Shown in pieces: positions 1 to 8,871 of a stretch of 22,342 bases of DNA. The notes under the pieces were generated by a model, which saw nothing but the letters and a program-made list of their open reading frames with translations, was not told where the DNA came from and did not search any database. Location of the stretch: NCBI GenBank assembly GCA_015179025.1, contig WHUX01000498.1, forward strand, positions 1 to 22,342, in the 5' to 3' direction. The first letter of the stretch is position 1; each line of letters starts with the position of its first letter. Made by a program: the position numbers and the translations under genes. Source of the DNA: Terfezia claveryi (Eukaryota; Ascomycota; Pezizomycetes; Pezizales; Pezizaceae).

Positions 1-2
1 GA

Positions 3-772
3 TTCATTCATCTGAATTTCTTTGATGGGGTAAAGAAACTGGGAAACCAAGACCCGACATTCATAAGCCGAATTAGTGGTCCATTCATCTGCCTGATTTT
101 TGCGACACTGCGACACGCACTACTCACATATGAGAGTGGGGTATTCCAAGATGGGGACTATTTCAACTATACGAATTCCTCTGGTAAGTATAGGACCATG
201 GGAGTTAGGAGTGAAACGCTAAAAGTCTAGCAGTAGCCTTTAATCGAATGTTAAAGCAGTGGGAGGGTCTCCCGACAACGCTGGAGCAAAGTCTGTTGAA
301 GGTAATTCGGTTAGGGATTCTTGGGCACTGCCAGGTGCATGGAAAATTACTTCGATGGGAACAAGCCGAATCCTATAGTATTGACAATGATGAACTGGAC
401 GAATACGCTAAAGAGCTAGCGGAAGATCTGAAAAGGGCAGAACAAACACATTTAATACCATGTGGGTATTTCGAGGAAGGGTCCCCAACGTTGCCAGACA
501 CAGAGGGTGAGGTGAATGATGTGCCAACCATGCATGCCGAGAATGCCGTACACAGTCCGGCAAGTGAGAGATATGATTGGTCAAGGGAGAATGTAGAAGA
601 TGAGGAAAAGGTTAGTGGTGACACGGAGGATGGTGGTAGTGAGGCCGTTGAAGATGAGAATGAAGATGGAGAGGATGATTCCGAGGATAATGACGAGGAG
701 GATGCCGATTTGGAGGACGAGGAGGACAATGACGATCAGTCGGAAGATGGGGATTCGGAGGATGAGTTGTAG
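3..772 (+). CDS. Two-exon fungal protein with acidic tail, possibly DUF6532-like (5' end outside window)
   Basis: Frame 3 is open from the window edge to 183, where a consensus donor (GTAAGT) begins. Splicing to 231 (or 237) restores a single frame that continues to the TAG at 770-772. The N-terminal part contains FFDGVKKLGN, a hydrophobic helix FICLIFATLRHALLTYESGVF and a segment with FNRMLKQWEGLP. That spacing (FF..G..K.G, then I.LI...LRHAL..Y.SG.F) resembles DUF6532-type proteins found in many copies in mushroom-forming fungi; this rests on recalled family pattern, not a search. The last 60 or so residues are almost all Asp/Glu with Ser, a disordered acidic tail suggestive of a nuclear or nucleic-acid-associated protein. 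The reading frame is intact with no C-to-T stops, unlike the transposons beside it. The true start lies left of the window. The function is unknown, and the gene could itself be transposon-associated. Confidence 0.6.
184..230 (+). other. Spliceosomal intron, 47 nt (or 53 nt)
   Basis: The intron begins GTAAGT, a consensus fungal donor, and ends TCTAG at 230. An alternative acceptor, CAGTAG, ends at 236. Because the two acceptors are 6 nt apart, both keep the frame and change the protein by two residues. CTAAAA at 219-224 could serve as branch site but is very close to the acceptor. Reading through without splicing meets a TAG at 228-230. The length is typical of fungal introns. Confidence 0.65.
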
Positions 773-1430
773 GACACGGATGGTGGAGGGTTGGAAGGAA
801 CAGTTTGTTTGGAAGTTAGAGTTAAAGGGCTGCATATATTTTTTTGAGGAATATGGGGATGAGCAGGAGGACACAGAACGTCTGGATTTGAAATGAATAT
901 TTGTCGGAGAATTGGGATGGAGGTGCGCAAAAATATTTTGTCGGATGCAAAGAGAAAATGTATTTATTATCAGAGTATTGGAAGTATAGAATGGTATTAT
1001 TAGTCAGAAGATGGAAGTCGCAGCAGCACGGTAGTGAGGAGGATAGGGGTTATATAGGGATTTAGATAGTAAGCGCAGGTATTTCCAGGGGTAACATACG
1101 AGACTACGAGGGTGTTGTGCCAACCAGACTAACGAGAGCCAGCAACGGCCGGAGTAGGTCCGGAAAGGGCTGAGTCACGAGGCACACCCACGTGGTGGAA
1201 CGAAATTAGCCGCTGGTGCAGACTAACGTCCGGACCAGACCAGGTGCGCCAGGACAGAAGGATCTATTCCGGTGACGCCGGGACGCCGGAAATGTCCAAA
1301 AGAGCTAGGGTGCGTTTGAAGTACTTATGTAATCTGGTTACGTTTGAAGCTGAGCGAGATGAGAGTGGATGCATAAATAGTAGGTAGCAGAAATTGGTAA
1401 GAACAGAGCGACGTCGGGACGCCGCCAGGG
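773..1430. other. Intergenic stretch, no gene seen
   Basis: No convincing coding frame is visible. The first part is AT-rich, and GC content rises from about 1080 onward. The motif CGTTTGAA occurs twice, at 1313 and 1341. Near the right end an inverted pair GGACGCC...GGCGTCC (about 1415-1445) could form a stem with an 18-nt loop. The GC-rich half may be the beginning of the minisatellite-bearing block that follows. Confidence 0.5.
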
Positions 1431-1441
1431 GAGAAGTGGCG

Positions 1442-1735
1442 TCCTGGTACAGACTCTGAAGGGTGGGACGCCCACCGTCCGGAGGCAGAGCCCTAGCACG
1501 GACTCTGGGAGGAAGGCATCGCAGTGGACAACATAGACGGTCTCGCTACCAGACATCAACCGTCCAGACACATAGCCCTGGTGCGGATGCTGGAAGGAAG
1601 GCATCGTAGCGGACAACATAGACGGTTGCGCCGCCAGAAGCCAACCATTCGGACACATAGCCCTGGTGCGGACGCTTGGAGGAAGGCATCGCGGCGGACA
1701 ACATACGCACATTGGCGTGACGGCGCAGACCTCTA
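1442..1735. repeat. 85-bp GC-rich minisatellite, about three full copies plus a partial one
   Basis: The anchor CCCTRG recurs at 1491, 1576 and 1661, exactly 85 bp apart. The units share a CATAGCCCTGGTGCGGA-like start, GGAAGGCATCG, and GGACAACATA. A shortened first copy starts near 1442. A small perfect hairpin, GGTGGG-ACG-CCCACC, lies at 1462-1476. Both strands are open over parts of the array, which is expected for a GC-rich period that is not a multiple of three, and is not evidence of a gene. It lies just left of the truncated 3' end of Gypsy-1. Confidence 0.85.
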
Positions 1736-1784
1736 GGGGGAGGCGCCTGAGCGACAACCAAGTTCCGCATGCCGCCATTAACTG

Positions 1785-2978
1785 TCAGTTTGTCTTCAGG
1801 TCATTTCCGGCGTCGGACGCTGCAAAGGCAAACTGAAATCGTTGCAGATGTCTGGGAAGAGGAAATTTACCACCTTTGGGGCAATCCTCCTTAAAGTGTC
1901 CCATAGCCCAACATTTTTCACAAAGATTAATAGCAGGATCTTTGTTGTTGCATTGGAAAGTTTTGTGGCCCACTTTACCACATTGGGAACAAAACTCTTT
2001 GTTATGAGTTTTGTTGGAGGAGGATGGGAGGATTGGATCCTCAGGGAAGATGTCAGGAAGGGTGCTGACAGAGGATACAGGTGAGGCTCCTGGAGGAGGA
2101 GGAGGCTAGAAGTGTACCTTTTTGTTGTCTGCCTCATCCTTGCACTTAGGTAAGGCTGCCCTTCTTTTCAAGGTACCTTTAAGAGTAGGGTTCCACTCCT
2201 GAAGGTTTCCCACAACCACAGAACCCCTATCAGCCCTTCTCAAGGACTGTTCCATCTGTTCTGTAGTCATGGGTTCCCTGGCTTTTTCCCATTCCTCAGG
2301 TTCATCTGAGTCAGAGGATTCATCCACAAGGGTCCATTCTTATGGATCCTCTGCCTCAGAGGCAGTAAGGGTAGAGGGAGAGGAGGTACTAGGCTCTTTG
2401 TTAATAACCACTTGAAACTTGGGTTTTCTTGTAACTGACCTTTCTCTCTCTTCCTTCTATTGTTGTTGCTGTTGGGCCTGGGCCCTGGTAGTGGTGGCAG
2501 CAGTTTGGACTGCTGCTGGCTCCTGCTAGAGCCTTCTGAGCCTGAAATTTCTTTGTGATGTGTTAGATTCATCAGGTTCAGGGTCATCTTCAACTGTTGG
2601 TTGGTACCTTTCAGCCTCAAAGACTGCATTTAGGCTTTCTCTGTCACGCCAGACAGGCCTGGTAGGATCAACCTCCTGTACATGTCTTTGTAGGAGGTTG
2701 GTTGTGGTGATCTGGAGAGGAGAGAGCCTCCTTCTCCTGGTAATGGTGTTGGGAGATTGTCTCCTAAGGATTGGTGGAGTCACTGGTCTTCCAGTGGCTC
2801 CTCTAACTCTGAGTTGTTGTAGGGAAGGCATGGTGGCTAGTGGAGAATGTGGGGGAGGAGTTTTCCTAAAAGTTTTTAAGGGGAAAGAGAGGTGGTTGGT
2901 TACTACTGGATATTGTAGTAAGGCAGTTGTATGGTGAGAAGACTGTTCAGTAGAGGGGATTCTAGAGGGACTATATAC
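1785..2978 (-). pseudogene. Gypsy-1 pol C-terminal tail with two CCHC zinc knuckles, no integrase
   Basis: After DVLSRG the frame continues for about 397 codons to a TGA at 1785-1787. Four internal stops interrupt it (TAG 2526, TAG 2457, TAA 2340, TAG 2106), each explicable as a mutated Gln codon. The tail holds a Pro/Arg-rich section (PPILRRQSPNTITRRRRLSP), Gln-rich and acidic sections (DESSDSDEPEEWEKAREP), then two zinc knuckles: CSQCGKVGHKTFQC and, 14 residues after it, CEKCWAMGHFKEDC, both perfect CX2CX4HX4C. I find neither an HHCC domain nor a DDE core. Standard Gypsy elements have integrase here and a knuckle only in gag. It may be a captured gag-like nucleic-acid-binding module, or the result of an ancient deletion and fusion; uninterrupted frame identity favours a real pol tail. 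Confidence 0.75.
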
Positions 2979-3458
2979 TCCTCTGGACAGTACATCTGCT
3001 ATGTGGTTGTCCTTGCCCTGAATATATTCTAGGGTTAGGTCAAACTGACTCATAGTCTCTTGCCACCTTCTCTTTATCTGACTTTCAGGGATACTATCTA
3101 TAAATGTGACTAAAGGTTTGTGATCTGTTTGGATGATCACTTTATGACCCTGCAGTTCAGGCCTGAAATACCTCAGTGAGTCAACAATTGCTAATAATTC
3201 CTTATCAGTTGTTGTGTAATTCATTTGTCCATCATTTAATTTCCTAGAGTGAAACTCTGCTGGCCTAATAACATCATTCTCCATTTGGCCAATCCATCCT
3301 GAAATCCCTGTATTACTGGCATCAGTAATTAAATAGATTGGAAGGCCTGAGTCATGATTAATTGGTTTGAGCACTTTATTGCTTATTATTAGCTCCTTAA
3401 TCTTTTTGAATGACTCATTATGCAAGGGAGTCCACATGTGCTTCTTTGTTGACCCTTA
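2979..3458 (-). CDS. Gypsy-1 RNase H domain (intact frame)
   Basis: The open stretch from 3437 carries MWTPLHNESFKKIKEL, then IYLITDASNTGISGWIG (first catalytic Asp), TTTDKELLAIVDSLRYFRPE (Glu), KVIIQTDHKPLVTFI (Asp) and DNHIADVLSRG (Asp). All four acidic residues are present at about 39, 80, 105 and 148 of this stretch, so the fold and active site look preserved. It is not an independent gene: it is the middle of pol, cut off from RT by one stop codon and from its C-terminal tail by another at 2526. Confidence 0.88.
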
Positions 3459-4468
3459 CAATTCTGATAGTGGTTTGGCTACAGCTCCCAATTCTAGACA
3501 AAACCTTCTCAAGTAATTAACCATCCCTAGAAACTTTTGTAATTTCTTTTTTGAGTCAGGGATTGAGTAATTTGCTATTGAGTTGATTTTTTCTGGATCT
3601 ATTTCTAGCCCTTGTTTGGTAACAATGAATCCCAGTACTTTCAGCTTTGGGGCAAGGATTTGGCATTTTTTTTGTTGAAGAAAAACTTTTCCTTAGCCAA
3701 TATCCTGCAGATCCCTCTCAACACTTCCTTATGTTCCTCCAGGGTATCTGTGCCAATCAGAATATCATCTAAATAAACCATGACAGTCTTTCCAATGTAA
3801 TCCCTTAATAACCAGTTTATAGCCCTCATCATGGTTGCAGGTGCATTGCAATCACCTTGCTGCATGACCAATGAGTCAAATTTCCCTAGATAATTTGTAA
3901 AAGTACTATGTTTTACTGATTCATGTGCATGCCTAATATTATGATAGCCATCTGCTAGATCAGCTGCTGAAATATATTCCTTGCTAGCTATCCAGTCCAG
4001 TATTGCTTTGATATTTGGCATGGGTGTTTTATCCTTTTGTACTAGCTTGTTTCTAGGTATATAGTGCAATAAGAATCTGGCCTGTTGTTTGCCATTCTTA
4101 TCTAAATCCCTTTTAGGCTGTGTAAACATAAGGATACTGTTGAGTGAGCTAGATGGCACTATCCTTCCAGATTCTAGCTCTGTCCTCATTTTCTCAGTCA
4201 CTTGATCCAGAAACCTTGTATAGTTTGTATAGTATGCAGGTTCCCAGGTTGCACCATCAGGAACTATAATTTTATGTTGCATGATGTCATAAGGTTCTCT
4301 GATTGGTGGTAATGCAGTTGGCTTTTCTTCTGGGAATAATTCAGAGAATTCTTCAAATATATTAAACTCCACTTCTTCCAGATTAACTGCATTTGTAATG
4401 ACTGGAGAGCTTCTATCATCTTCTAGCTCTGACCATTCTGATGAGTCAAACCATTCTTGTGACCATTC
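3459..4468 (-). pseudogene. Gypsy-1 reverse transcriptase
   Basis: Same frame as the protease. Visible motifs, in order: FSELFPEEKPTALPPIREPYD before the domain, RFLLHYIPRNKLV (family usually has Asp where His stands), SAADLADGYHNIRHAH carrying the first catalytic Asp, QQGDCNAPATMMRAINW (equivalent of PFGLTNAPATFQ) and VMVYLDDILIGTDTLEEH with the YLDD box intact. The frame ends at 3641 after FFFNKKNAK. The thumb continues one frame over as QILAPKLKVLGFIVTKQG and KKLQKFLGMVNYLRRF. The shift falls at eight T's (plus strand 3666-3673), so a homopolymer slip explains it. A TAA at 3456-3458 separates it from RNase H. Confidence 0.88.
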
Positions 4469-5161
4469 CTAGTCTTCTTCCAGCTCATCTACCAGATCAT
4501 GCTGTATCCATGGAACTGCTGGTTTTGGCTTTGGGTAGTGTATTAATCTACCTCCAACTTCAGTCACAATAGCCATTGGATCATCCCTTTTGAACCAATC
4601 TTCTTCTGTCCTGCCTATATTCATAGCTGCAGTTGTGACTCTTCTAAGTGTATCCTTGGTTTTGAGTATATTAATATCAATCCTTGTCCTGCCTGTAGGT
4701 TGTATAGTAATTGCATTATCTTTGACATTTATAATTGTTTTATAATCCCTCAGTGCAGGTTCACCAAATATAACATCCCAGTCCTTCAGGTTGGCCACAT
4801 AGAATGTCCTAGTTTCTTAGTATCCTTGTAGATTTACTGTGACTGTTGCTGTGTTTGTCATTTAAGATCTGCTACCTTTGATTGCAGTTTCCAGAGGTTT
4901 CTTGCTAATCTCTTTCAAGGGTATATTAAACAACTGGCAGTAATTTGCTGATATCAGGTCTCCACCTGATGTACATGGGTCAAATAGTGCATAAGCAATA
5001 TACCCATTAATTTTAATTTCAGCTGCATTAGAAGTTCTATGGCTTTCTGGCACTAAGAACTTCCTTGTGTCATTAGGGTTTCTCATAACCTGAAGTGCAG
5101 CTAACTCTTGTTGTTTCACATCAATTTCTAATAAACTGTTTTCACCTTTTGTAGGGGCCAT
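4469..5161 (-). pseudogene. Gypsy-1 pol: aspartic protease region and protease-RT linker
   Basis: The segment from 5161 contains INGYIAYALFDPCTSGGDLIS, which matches retropepsin placement, with an Asp in the ALFD motif and the flap-proximal GGDLIS. The usual D-T/S-G triad reads D-P-C-T, as in some fungal Gypsy elements or as a degenerate form. LKEISKKPLETAIKGSR follows. After a TAA (4862-4864) and another TAA near 4819 the same frame continues with VANLKDWDVIFGEPALRDY, resembling the WDIILG-type strand at the end of Gypsy proteases, and an acidic linker that ends at a TAG (4469-4471). The protease start overlaps gag in a different frame. Broken by nonsense codons only. Confidence 0.75.
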
Positions 5162-5169
5162 GTAGGATT

Positions 5170-7311
5170 AGGCCTAAAGGGCTGGTAAGGTGGAATCTTC
5201 TGACTCCTGGTCTAGATCCCATATATTGGTAAGCTGAAGATACCTTCCTATTAGGGCAGTCCCTGGCACTGTAACCTGTTTTCCCATAGTGATAACAGGA
5301 CCCTGTCCTTGCAGCTTCTTCCCTTTTCTTCTCTTGCTCTACATAAGGTATATACTTTGTTTTATCCTTTCTAGCATTAGGGAAGTTGCATAGAGTCCTC
5401 CTGATCCACCCTTCTTGCCAGCAACTTTAGCTGCATTCCTGGCCACTTTTTCAGGCAATTTGAATTCAGACTTAGTCCATTCTATAGGTTTACCAGGACC
5501 CCATTGCTTATCAGCCTTCTTTTGGTGCTATTGCAAGGATTTAGTTTCCTGTTTTAGTACATCCTCCTAGACTGCAATCTTATTCAATATTTCCTCAAAG
5601 GTTGATTCATATGATATCAGTCCTTTAACTTTAGCCCTAAGCAGGGGTACTAGTCCATCTACTAGTTTCATTTTTAGTGCATGATCACTTATCATGTCTT
5701 TTCCATTTAGATCCTTGCACTTAATTTTGAACTCTTCCAGGTTCTGTGCATACTGCATGACAGTAACATCTGGCCTCTAATGGTGTGATAGGTATTGTTT
5801 CCATAGGACTTCAGGTACTACTGTAGAGATGAGTTTACCTCTCAGTTTTAACATAAATTCATGGAAATTCCTGTCCTCAACCTCTTCTTTTTCAGAGCAG
5901 TACTGGTTATACCAAGTCTAAGCACTCTTCTCAAATATAAAGCTTGCTCTATCTAGACTTTCCCAACTTGCTATATCCATCCTTTGATATTCTACCCACT
6001 TCTGCAATTGTTGAACATATTGTCAAAGGTAGTTTGATCCCTCCATTTCTCTGATACTCCATCAATCATTGGGAGATTGGGAATTTTTGCAAGCTTGTTT
6101 GCCTTCTTGACAAGGGATTTGCTGATCTGTTGTGTTGGTATCTTTTGACCAGTCTTTTTAGACCATTCTAAGTGGTGAGGGCTAGGCTCCCTAGTTGACC
6201 TCTTCTTCCTGTCATCATCAGAGCCATTTTCTGACTCATCACCCTCAGATCCAGATTCTGGGTCCTCACTGCCACCTCCAGCCACACTACTAGAACTTCT
6301 TTTAGACTTCTTATCAGGAGTCTTACTCTTTTTGGTATGTGTTGGCTTTTTCTTATCCTTAGGTGGTGGTCATCAGGAAAGAAAATAGTTTGTCTCTAGT
6401 ATCTCTAGAGACAGTATTGCCACTAGAGACAAGGTGTGTCTCTCCGATTGGGAGACACTGGGAGACATATGGGAGACACTCAGGAGACACCTAGGAGACA
6501 TAAAAGACACAAAAGACACCAGAGACAATCCTGTCTCCTGGAGACACCACCTGGCATCCCGATGCCACTTTTTTCTTGCTGATGGTGACATGTCTTTCTC
6601 AGATATTTCCTCTATATCTGTCTCATAATCTCCATCATCTTCTTCTTCATACTGCACACTTTTCCCCTTACCCTTGCCTCCAGCTCCAAACAGTTTCTTT
6701 CCTATTTCCTCAAAGGTTTCCACAGGTTCTGTTATTAGAGGCACTATTTTTGGGGTTTTTAGATCATATAGGTTACCCATAAGCATGTACTGTATTAGGA
6801 AAGGCCAGTTTAATGCTAGCCATGGAACTCCTTTACATGGGTTATAGGTTGGGTAAGGCCATACTACTTTTGAAGTAGATGAGAGTTGAAAGTCCATTTG
6901 TACTGACTTGTCAAATTGTTCCTTTTGTTGGAAAATCATGAACTTTTCTGCTGCTTCAGCTAATCGTTCCTTTTTCCTTTTTGATAACATGTTGTTTATT
7001 GTTAGGTATATAAATACCTGTGATATCCTTTGGTACCATGATGACTCATTTTTATCCCAAAAGGCTTTTGTTGCAGGAGGTGTTACAATCCTTACTTCAG
7101 GCATTGATGAATTAGGTCCCATGACTATTTCCCTTGTTTCCATTTCTTTTTCTGGAATATCTTTCCCAGTTGGAACTTTCTTTTTAGGGGTATTGACTAA
7201 CTTAGCCTTGAGTGCTTCTAGCCCCTCACTTGTCATTGCCTTTCTCCTGCCTTTCCTAGCTCTTCCTCCTCCTTCCATTACACTAGTACTTTTTTGTTTA
7301 AGAGTCTCCAT
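5170..7311 (-). pseudogene. gag: Gypsy-1 gag, interrupted and frameshifted
   Basis: The start at 7311 is chosen because a TAA precedes it in frame. The N-terminal 240 or so residues are basic then acidic and run to EEISEKDMSPS, where the CATCAG insert breaks the frame. Coding resumes at about 6370 with PPPKDKKKPTHTKKSK and continues to NLPMIDGVSEKWRDQTTFDN. After a one-base shift near 6005 the capsid-like region follows (LQKWVEYQRMDIASWESLDR, then TWYNQY and VMQYAQNLEEFKIKCK). The C-terminal zinc knuckle (about 5260-5302) reads CYHYGKTGYSARDC: the second Cys and the His of CCHC are both Tyr, each one transition away from the canonical residue. Several TAG and TAA stops interrupt it. It is not functional as it stands. 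Confidence 0.8.
6371..6584. mobile_element. 214-bp insert with CATCAG/CTGATG ends, internal minisatellite and terminal hairpin
   Basis: It splits the gag frame between DMSP and PPPKDK. The left end CATCAGGAAAGAAAA and the right end TTTTTTCTTGCTGATG are imperfect inverted repeats. The interior is an 11-12 bp array built on GGGAGACAYNN (about 6430-6550). Near the right end TGGCATC-CC-GATGCCA forms a 7-bp hairpin followed by CTTTTTTCTTG. Two readings fit. As a Helitron-like element it would be A|TC...CTGA|T, with a 3' hairpin 11 nt before CTRR. As a MITE-like element, an ACCA duplication (minus strand) would give an empty site that restores the gag frame. Its last 31 bp recur at 11109-11139. It encodes no protein. 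Confidence 0.75.
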
Positions 7312-7789
7312 ATCTATCAGATATTATACCACTGATTCCTTGGACTCTGTTTCTTCTATTCCTGCTTTCTTTAAGGTGGATCCTGATGAGGAAGGATCTA
7401 CTACTTATCAACTTCCTTCTTATTCTCTTTCTGTTGCTTCTGATACCAGGGTTGATTATGGTAAGGGAAAGAGGAGGTTGAAGGGTAAAAGGGTTACTTT
7501 TGTTGATGAGATTGTTGTAGGAGCAGGGTATCCTTTAAATGCTAGGAAGAAAGTTGAGTGGAAGGATAGGGGTTGGACTATTAGGTACTTGTGTTCTTTT
7601 TGGAGGGAGAGGTACAGAAACTTTCCTTGTTCTGCTTACTAGGAGAATTCCTAATTTTTCTTTAGGCTAGGTAGAGAGTGGGGCTAGGATACTCTCTAGA
7701 GTTTGGATGTTGATAGGACTTGTTCCTATAATCCACACCCTTATTGGACTTCTGAGGCTGTTTCTAGGTCTCAGAGTTTCCAAATTAGG
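7310..7789 (+). pseudogene. Coding-like ORF antisense to the Gypsy-1 leader
   Basis: On the plus strand, opposite to Gypsy-1, one frame reads coherently from just beyond the gag start codon to about 7789. It contains FFKVDPDEEGSTTYQLPSY, a basic KGKRRLKGKRVTFVDEIVV segment and a WKDRGWTIRYLCSFWRERY segment, ends at a TAG (7640-7642), then continues recognisably to a NPHPYWTSEAVSRSQSF segment. The stops in the continuation are all TAG or TAA, as if Gln codons had mutated, the same decay seen in the sense genes. The opposite strand has stops here, so this is not a gag shadow. No family recognised. No start codon outside gag was found, so it may be an inverted or foreign fragment. Confidence 0.45.
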
Positions 7790-7988
7790 TAGTCTTGTTT
7801 TCTTTTGCTACCTTTTCTATTTCAATTAAGGTTTTTGACTTCTTTACTTCCTTAATTGACTTTTCAGCCTTCTCTTTCTGTTGGAGCTTCCTAAAATAGT
7901 CTCTTGCTATTCTTTTTGCTTTGCCTTGAGTAAGGGACAAGTCTTTTGAAGGTCTCCCAAGCTTCCTACTTGTATTTCTTCTCAAGTG
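7785..7988 (-). CDS. Short basic, Lys-rich ORF in the Gypsy-1 leader
   Basis: About 66 residues are open on the minus strand. The product is very rich in Lys and Arg, with SRKLGRPSK, an ARDYFRKLQQKEKAEKS segment likely to be helical, and a charged C-terminus. It lies between the LTR and gag. It could be a small upstream ORF, a broken-off N-terminal piece of gag, or chance. I do not recognise a family. Confidence 0.3.
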   Translation of the reverse strand, partial: HLRRNTSRKLGRPSKDLSLTQGKAKRIARDYFRKLQQKEKAEKSIKEVKKSKTLIEIEKVAKENKTT

Positions 7989-8241
7989 ATTTCAACTTGC
8001 TCCTACAACTCTTTTCCTGCTTGCCAGTTTCAGGATTGTGCTACTAATTGTAGGCTTTTACTGGTTGCTATTTGGAGGATAGTCTTACTGCTGACTGTCA
8101 GACTTTGGTGCTACTGTACTTTTGTGCTGTAGACTTATACTGGCTTTAGTTTCTACTCTTGTTGGTAGAAACTTTGTTGATTAGGTAAGATTGATCAGGC
8201 CTTCCTAGTTAGGTAAGAATCAAGTTCTTAGGTTAAAAAAA
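7989..8241 (-). other. Gypsy-1 leader next to the LTR, no gene seen
   Basis: The minus-strand sequence just inside the LTR starts with seven T's followed by AACCTAAG. It is T/A-rich with no convincing frame. A primer-binding site would be expected here, but no obvious complement of a tRNA 3' end begins with TGG at the LTR edge. A self-primed or other mechanism is possible but unproven. Confidence 0.4.
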
Positions 8242-8871
8242 TGTAAAGTGTTGTATGGGGGACTGGACAATCAGATTAGATTAGATAAGGATCCAATCTT
8301 AATCAGATAATATCAGGCTAGTAATGTATACTACAAAGTAGATTACTAATAGTGTATTATTAATCCTCACTATAAAAGTTATTACCAGTAGCATAAGATT
8401 ACTGTAATAGGTAAAGTAGTATAGGAGTGCCAAAGGCACTTAGAAGATTAACCAGTGGAACTTCTATATTGATTGTACTCTAACTATGTTCTGAGTTCTA
8501 ACTATCTGTCCAACTGAAGGGAAATTCAAGGGACTATATGTATTTCCAATGGGGTAGTGCTGGGGCAGTGCTGAGGCAGTGCACCCTCATCTGACCCTTA
8601 CATGTGATAAAGATCGGCATCATCTGATTCTCTAGATAGTACTTCCAAATACTATCTAGTACAAAATAGGTTAAGTCTTAACTTAGACTTATACATGTGA
8701 AAGCATGTGAAAGCATGTGATAACATGTGAAAGCATGTGAAATATTAGCAAGGCAGACAGCACACAGAATGTTGTGTATTTTGAGATGCTTGCTTAGTAA
8801 GAAAATACATAAGAAATACATTTGTGAGGGAGAGGGTTAGTCATATGGTATGAGTAAGCCACTTCCTGACA
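8242..8871 (-). repeat. 5' LTR of Gypsy-1 (630 bp)
   Basis: Read on the minus strand it starts TGTCAGGAAGTGG and ends CACTTTACA, the TG...CA form of LTRs. A second copy of identical length (13306-13935) lies in the opposite orientation as a solo LTR, which fixes both boundaries. By eye the two differ at only about 4 percent of positions. Immediately internal is a run of T's (minus strand). I see no clear tRNA-type primer site beginning TGG, so the priming mode is unknown. Confidence 0.93.
8691..8743 (-). repeat. 10-bp tandem repeat inside the LTR, five units
   Basis: CATGTGA recurs at 8694, 8704, 8714, 8724 and 8734, giving five units of CATGTGAAAG with one variant (GATAA). The same array is conserved in the solo LTR around 13438-13488. 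Phased repeats in the LTR may be transcription-factor sites; that role is inference. Confidence 0.85.

Larger units (their letters stand above)
1785..8871 (-). mobile_element. Gypsy-1: degenerate Ty3/Gypsy retrotransposon lacking a recognisable integrase
   Basis: In transcription order this minus-strand element has a 5' LTR (8871-8242), a long leader, gag with capsid-like region and a damaged zinc knuckle, then protease, RT, RNase H and a tail with two CCHC knuckles. Pol is essentially one frame from 5161 to 1785, apart from a single shift at an eight-base homopolymer near 3666-3673 and several nonsense codons. No 3' LTR is present: the sequence left of 1785 does not match the 5' LTR, so the 3' end is lost or rearranged. 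The right LTR edge abuts a Plavaka coding frame, showing that Gypsy-1 inserted into that older element. A 214-bp foreign insert lies in gag. Confidence 0.85.

Noticed and set aside
373..729. Ser-rich ORF on the minus strand opposite the acidic tail
   Set aside because: It is the complement of the Asp/Glu codon run (GAx read backwards gives Ser and Leu codons); the spliced plus-strand frame explains the region.
1338..1778. Long open frames on both strands across the 85-bp array
   Set aside because: Open frames in several registers are expected for GC-rich tandem repeats; no family, start context or continuation outside the array.
6434..6628. Short plus-strand ORF through the 214-bp insert
   Set aside because: It is read-through of the GGGAGACA repeat and the reverse of gag codons, with no independent support.
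7378..7400. CTGATGAG resembling a hammerhead ribozyme core
   Set aside because: The partner GAAA core and the three stems are missing, and the bases are explained by the antisense ORF (DPDEEGS).
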